NCBI RefSeq assembly: GCF_029623955.1
Contig: NZ_JARSBP010000008.1
Location: 186,001 to 250,000, forward strand
Source of the DNA: Mycobacterium sp. 236(2023)
GTDB taxonomy: Bacteria > Actinomycetota > Actinomycetes > Mycobacteriales > Mycobacteriaceae
DNA: 64,000 nucleotides
Reading direction: 5' to 3'
Shown: one piece after another, positions 61,199 to 64,000 of the stretch
Layout of the letters: each line of letters begins with the position of its first letter
Position numbering within the stretch: the first letter of the stretch is position 1
Translations under genes and position numbers: made by a program
The notes under the pieces: generated by a model
The model's database searches: none
What the model saw: the letters and a program-made list of their open reading frames with translations, nothing else
What the model was told of the DNA's origin: nothing

Positions 61199-63127
61199 AT
61201 GTTGCGCATCGACACCAACTCGGGCACCGACCACAGAAACCTCCTCCGGCCTGCCATCGTGGTCGGCGCGCTCGGTGTGGTCTTCGGCGACATCGGCACC
61301 AGCCCCATCTACACGCTGGCGACGGTGTTCGACCCGACGGACCCGCACCCTGTGCCGGTGTCACCGCAGCACGTCTACGGTGTCGTCTCGCTGATCTTCT
61401 GGTCGGTGATGATGATCGTGACGCTCACGTACGTCACGCTCGTGATGCGCGCCGACAACCACGGCGAGGGCGGCATCATGGCGCTGATCACCTTGGTGCG
61501 GAAGTTCGGTGCGCCGAGGAAGCGCCACACGACGATCGTCCTGTCGGCACTCGGCGTGTTCGGTGCCGCACTGTTTTTCGGCGACAGCATGATCACCCCC
61601 GCGATCTCCGTGCTGTCGGCGGTCGAGGGACTCGAGGTCGTCGACCCCGACTTCAAGGACCTCGTCGTCCCGATCACCGCGGTCATCATCGTCGCGCTGT
61701 TCTCGGTCCAGCGCCGCGGCACCGCAATGGTCGGCCGGTTCTTCGGCCCGGTGATGATCCTGTGGTTCGTCTCGATCGGTGCGCTCGGAATCGGCGGGAT
61801 CGCCCGCAACCCCGACATCCTGCGCGCGCTGTCACCGATGTACGCGCTGGATTTCGTCACCGGCCAGTTCCACATCGCATTCTTCGCGCTCGCCGCCGTC
61901 GTCCTCGCGGTCACCGGCGCCGAAGCTCTCTACGCGGACATGGGTCACTTCGGTCGCAAGGCGATCACACTGGGCTGGCTGGGTCTGGTGCTGCCCGCCT
62001 GCACGCTGAACTACTTCGGCCAGGGGGCGCTGGTGCTCAGCGACGAAACCTCGGTCAAGGCACCGTTCTTCCTGCTGATGCCGGAGTGGTCGCGGATCCC
62101 GTTGATCCTGCTGGCCACCGCAGCCACCGTCATCGCATCGCAGGCGGTGATCACCGGTGCGTTCTCGGTCGCGTCGCAGGCCGCCCAGCTCGGTTACCTG
62201 CCCCGGCTGCGCATCCAGCACACGTCGGCGTCGACGATCGGCCAGATCTACGTGCCGTGGATCAACGGGGTGCTGCTGGTCGCGGTGCTGATCCTGGTGT
62301 TCGCCTTCCGCAGTTCCTCGGCGCTGGCTTATGCGTTCGGCATGGCGGTGACGGGCACGATCACGATCACCACGCTGCTGTTCCTGTATCTGGCGCGCAC
62401 CCGCGCCGGTGCACCGCTGTGGCTGGTGATCGGCGGCGGCGGTGTGCTGCTGTTCATCGACGTGATGTTCTTCGCGGCGAACATGACCAAGCTCGTGCAC
62501 GGTGCCTGGCTGCCGCTGCTGATCGCGATCATCGCGTTCACGATCATGACGACGTGGCAGCGTGGGCGGGTGCTCGTCACGAAGGCCAGGCGCAAGGCCG
62601 AGGGGCCGATGCGCGAGTTCATCGAAAGTCTCAGCACCCGGGAACCGCCGCTGGTCAGGCTGCCCGGCACCGCGGTGTTCCTGAACCGCGGCGACGACAC
62701 GGCCCCGCTGTCGATGCGCGCCAACGTCGAGCACAACCATGTGCTCGCCGAGCACGTGGTGATCGTCTCGCTGAACACCGAGCCGGTGCCCCGGATCCCG
62801 GACACCGACCGGATCACGTTCGATGCGCTCGGCGTCCCCGACGACGGAATCATCCACGTGATCATGCATTTCGGCTACATGGACCGGGTCAACGTCCCGC
62901 ACGCACTGAGCCTGCTCGACCCCACCCAGACCGAGGGCCCGCTCAATCTGGACCAAGCGACCTACTTCTTGTCCAGACTTGAACTGTGCCAAGGCGATTC
63001 ACCGACGATGGCGCCGTGGCGCAAACGGCTGTTCATCGCGACGTCCTACATCACCGCCGACGCCGCTGCCTCGTTCGGGCTTCCACTGGACCGGACGGTG
63101 ATGATCGGCTCACGACTGGAGGTCTGA
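61199..63127 (+). CDS. kup: Kup-family potassium uptake transporter
   Basis: 642 aa. The N-terminal signature GVVFGDIGTSPIYTLATVFD is diagnostic of KUP/HAK. Twelve helices with VMRADNHGEGGIMALITL and HFGRKAITLGWLGLVLPACT, and the cytosolic tail contains PRIPDTDRITF and QATYFLSR. Takes up K+ with protons. ATG 61199 is used. The 3' end overlaps the convergent GH65 gene by 18 bp. Confidence 0.95.
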   Translation: MLRIDTNSGTDHRNLLRPAIVVGALGVVFGDIGTSPIYTLATVFDPTDPHPVPVSPQHVYGVVSLIFWSVMMIVTLTYVTLVMRADNHGEGGIMALITLVRKFGAPRKRHTTIVLSALGVFGAALFFGDSMITPAISVLSAVEGLEVVDPDFKDLVVPITAVIIVALFSVQRRGTAMVGRFFGPVMILWFVSIGALGIGGIARNPDILRALSPMYALDFVTGQFHIAFFALAAVVLAVTGAEALYADMGHFGRKAITLGWLGLVLPACTLNYFGQGALVLSDETSVKAPFFLLMPEWSRIPLILLATAATVIASQAVITGAFSVASQAAQLGYLPRLRIQHTSASTIGQIYVPWINGVLLVAVLILVFAFRSSSALAYAFGMAVTGTITITTLLFLYLARTRAGAPLWLVIGGGGVLLFIDVMFFAANMTKLVHGAWLPLLIAIIAFTIMTTWQRGRVLVTKARRKAEGPMREFIESLSTREPPLVRLPGTAVFLNRGDDTAPLSMRANVEHNHVLAEHVVIVSLNTEPVPRIPDTDRITFDALGVPDDGIIHVIMHFGYMDRVNVPHALSLLDPTQTEGPLNLDQATYFLSRLELCQGDSPTMAPWRKRLFIATSYITADAAASFGLPLDRTVMIGSRLEV

Positions 63128-64000
63128 GCGCCGCTTCCTGCGAAGCGGTTCGCGGCCTGGCGGCTGCTTGGGCGGGTCCAGTAATGCCTTGCGGTGCTTG
63201 ACTTTCACCGTCGTCGGCTTCTTGGTGCTGATCTCCAGGGTCTCTCCTGCGTGCCGAATCTCCAGAGATCCGCCGGGTCCGTCGCGCAGGGTGTAGGTCA
63301 CCGTTTTGTGGTCGGCCTCGACGGTCACCCGGAAGTTGCGCCAGCATAACCCGAATCGCAGCCGGCTGATGCCGCTGGGCAGCTGCGGGTCGAGCGAGAG
63401 CACACCCTCGTCGTCCCGCAACCCGCCGAACCCGCCCACCAGCGCGGTCCAGCTTCCCGCCAGTGACGCCAGATGCAGGCCGTCGCCGGTGTTGTGGTGC
63501 AGGTCCCGCAGGTCGATCAGCGCGGCCTCGTAGGCATAGTCGTGCGCCAGCTCCAGATGCCCGACGTCGGCGCACATCACCGCCTGGGTGCATGCCGACA
63601 GCGACGAGTCCCTGGTGGTGCGGCGCTCGTAGTAGTCGACGTTGCGCGCCTTCTGCTCGGGGGTGAAGGCGTGGCTCTGCCACTGCATCGCCAGCACCAA
63701 GTCGGCCTGTTTGACCACCTGGGCCGGGTAGAGCCGGACGTACGGTTCATGAAGCAGCAGAGGGTATTCCGTGTTCTCGCGGAAGTCCCATTCGCGCAAT
63801 GTCGTGAAGCCGTCGCACTGCGGGTGCACCCCCAGCTCTTCGTCGTAGGGGATGTGCACGGCGTCGGCGGCGTCACGCCAGGCGGCGGTCTCCTCGGTGT
63901 CGACACCCAGCTCGCGGGCGGCCTCGGGATGGCGGGTGCACGCTCCCGCCGCGATCCGCAGGTTCTGCGCGGCCATCAGGTTGGTGAACACGTTGTCCCG
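63110..64000 (-). CDS. GH65 family phosphorylase/hydrolase (C-terminal part only)
   Basis: The start is beyond the right edge; ~297 C-terminal residues are present. The first visible residues DNVFTNLMAAQNLRIAAG follow the catalytic Glu region of GH65 enzymes, which is itself outside. VHIPYDEELGVHPQCDGF, HEPYVRLYPAQVVKQADLVL, DVGHLELAHDYAYEAALIDL and GDGLHLASLAGSWTALVGGF are conserved phosphate/sugar-site landmarks. The last ~100 residues are the C-terminal beta-sandwich and a basic tail. The family acts on trehalose, maltose or kojibiose; I recall Rv3401 as the M. tuberculosis relative. Substrate not assigned. Confidence 0.88.
   Translation of the reverse strand, partial: RDNVFTNLMAAQNLRIAAGACTRHPEAARELGVDTEETAAWRDAADAVHIPYDEELGVHPQCDGFTTLREWDFRENTEYPLLLHEPYVRLYPAQVVKQADLVLAMQWQSHAFTPEQKARNVDYYERRTTRDSSLSACTQAVMCADVGHLELAHDYAYEAALIDLRDLHHNTGDGLHLASLAGSWTALVGGFGGLRDDEGVLSLDPQLPSGISRLRFGLCWRNFRVTVEADHKTVTYTLRDGPGGSLEIRHAGETLEISTKKPTTVKVKHRKALLDPPKQPPGREPLRRKRRSDLQS

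Overview
The window is a high-GC, gene-dense, mobile-element-free piece of a mycobacterial chromosome. The markers are a divergent ethA/ethR pair, gltBD, dps, a CYP138-type P450 beside a TetR gene and msrA, F420-type oxidoreductases, Esp-type secreted proteins, a maltokinase and GTG/TTG starts with 4-bp stop/start overlaps. The methylmannose polysaccharide (MMP) gene set argues for a non-tuberculous, probably rapidly growing species (Mycolicibacterium-like). About 57 protein genes are supported. I saw no tRNA, rRNA, CRISPR array, prophage or insertion sequence.

Layout. 1-2.5 kb: 5' part of an ethA-like Baeyer-Villiger monooxygenase, its repressor ethR, and a Y-family DNA polymerase whose start codon sits inside a LexA box. 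2.5-9.5 kb: an F420-type luciferase-like oxidoreductase behind a MerR-type promoter, a PHP-domain protein, a four-gene operon of EspA/E-, EspC/F- and EspD/H-like proteins plus a membrane-anchored beta-propeller, a DinB-like thiol enzyme and a second luciferase-like oxidoreductase. 9.8-15.9 kb: gltBD. 16.4-25.2 kb: thioesterase, dps, DNA glycosylase, DUF427 protein, secreted hydrolase, FAD oxidoreductase, methyltransferase, and a short operon behind a KstR (cholesterol regulon) box. 25.2-28.2 kb: msrBA, cyp138, tetR.

28.2-32.6 kb holds the MMP cluster: a TetR gene, a 1-O-methyltransferase, the MMP hydrolase, a 3-O-methyltransferase and a mannosyltransferase. The same palindrome lies at both outer promoters, which suggests TetR control of the cluster. 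32.7-36.8 kb: PPOX protein, truncated DUF222 protein, MFS transporter, PaiB-like protein, acyl-CoA dehydrogenase. 36.8-43.1 kb: a polytopic membrane protein with a hydrolase tail, and a divergent, tightly overlapping four-gene membrane operon whose His/Asp pattern suggests metal handling. 43.1-50.2 kb: a PAS-ANTAR protein coupled to pncA, glgX, a marR-ABC exporter operon preceded by a predicted three-way-junction RNA, and mak.

50.2-64 kb: Pro-rich secreted protein, HugZ-like protein, pyrE, a complete four-gene ABC importer, a PPOX protein, an ECF sigma factor, DMT and MFS transporters, a coiled-coil protein, the Kup potassium transporter and the C-terminal part of a GH65 enzyme. glgX, mak and the GH65 enzyme connect to glycogen/maltose/trehalose turnover, and the MMP genes to polysaccharides that bind fatty acyl chains. 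The observations most worth following are the three-way-junction leader RNA (46670-46749), the shared TetR operator of the MMP cluster, the Esp-propeller operon, the putative metal-linked membrane operon and the KstR-box operon. All family assignments come from reading the sequence and from memory; no database search was run.
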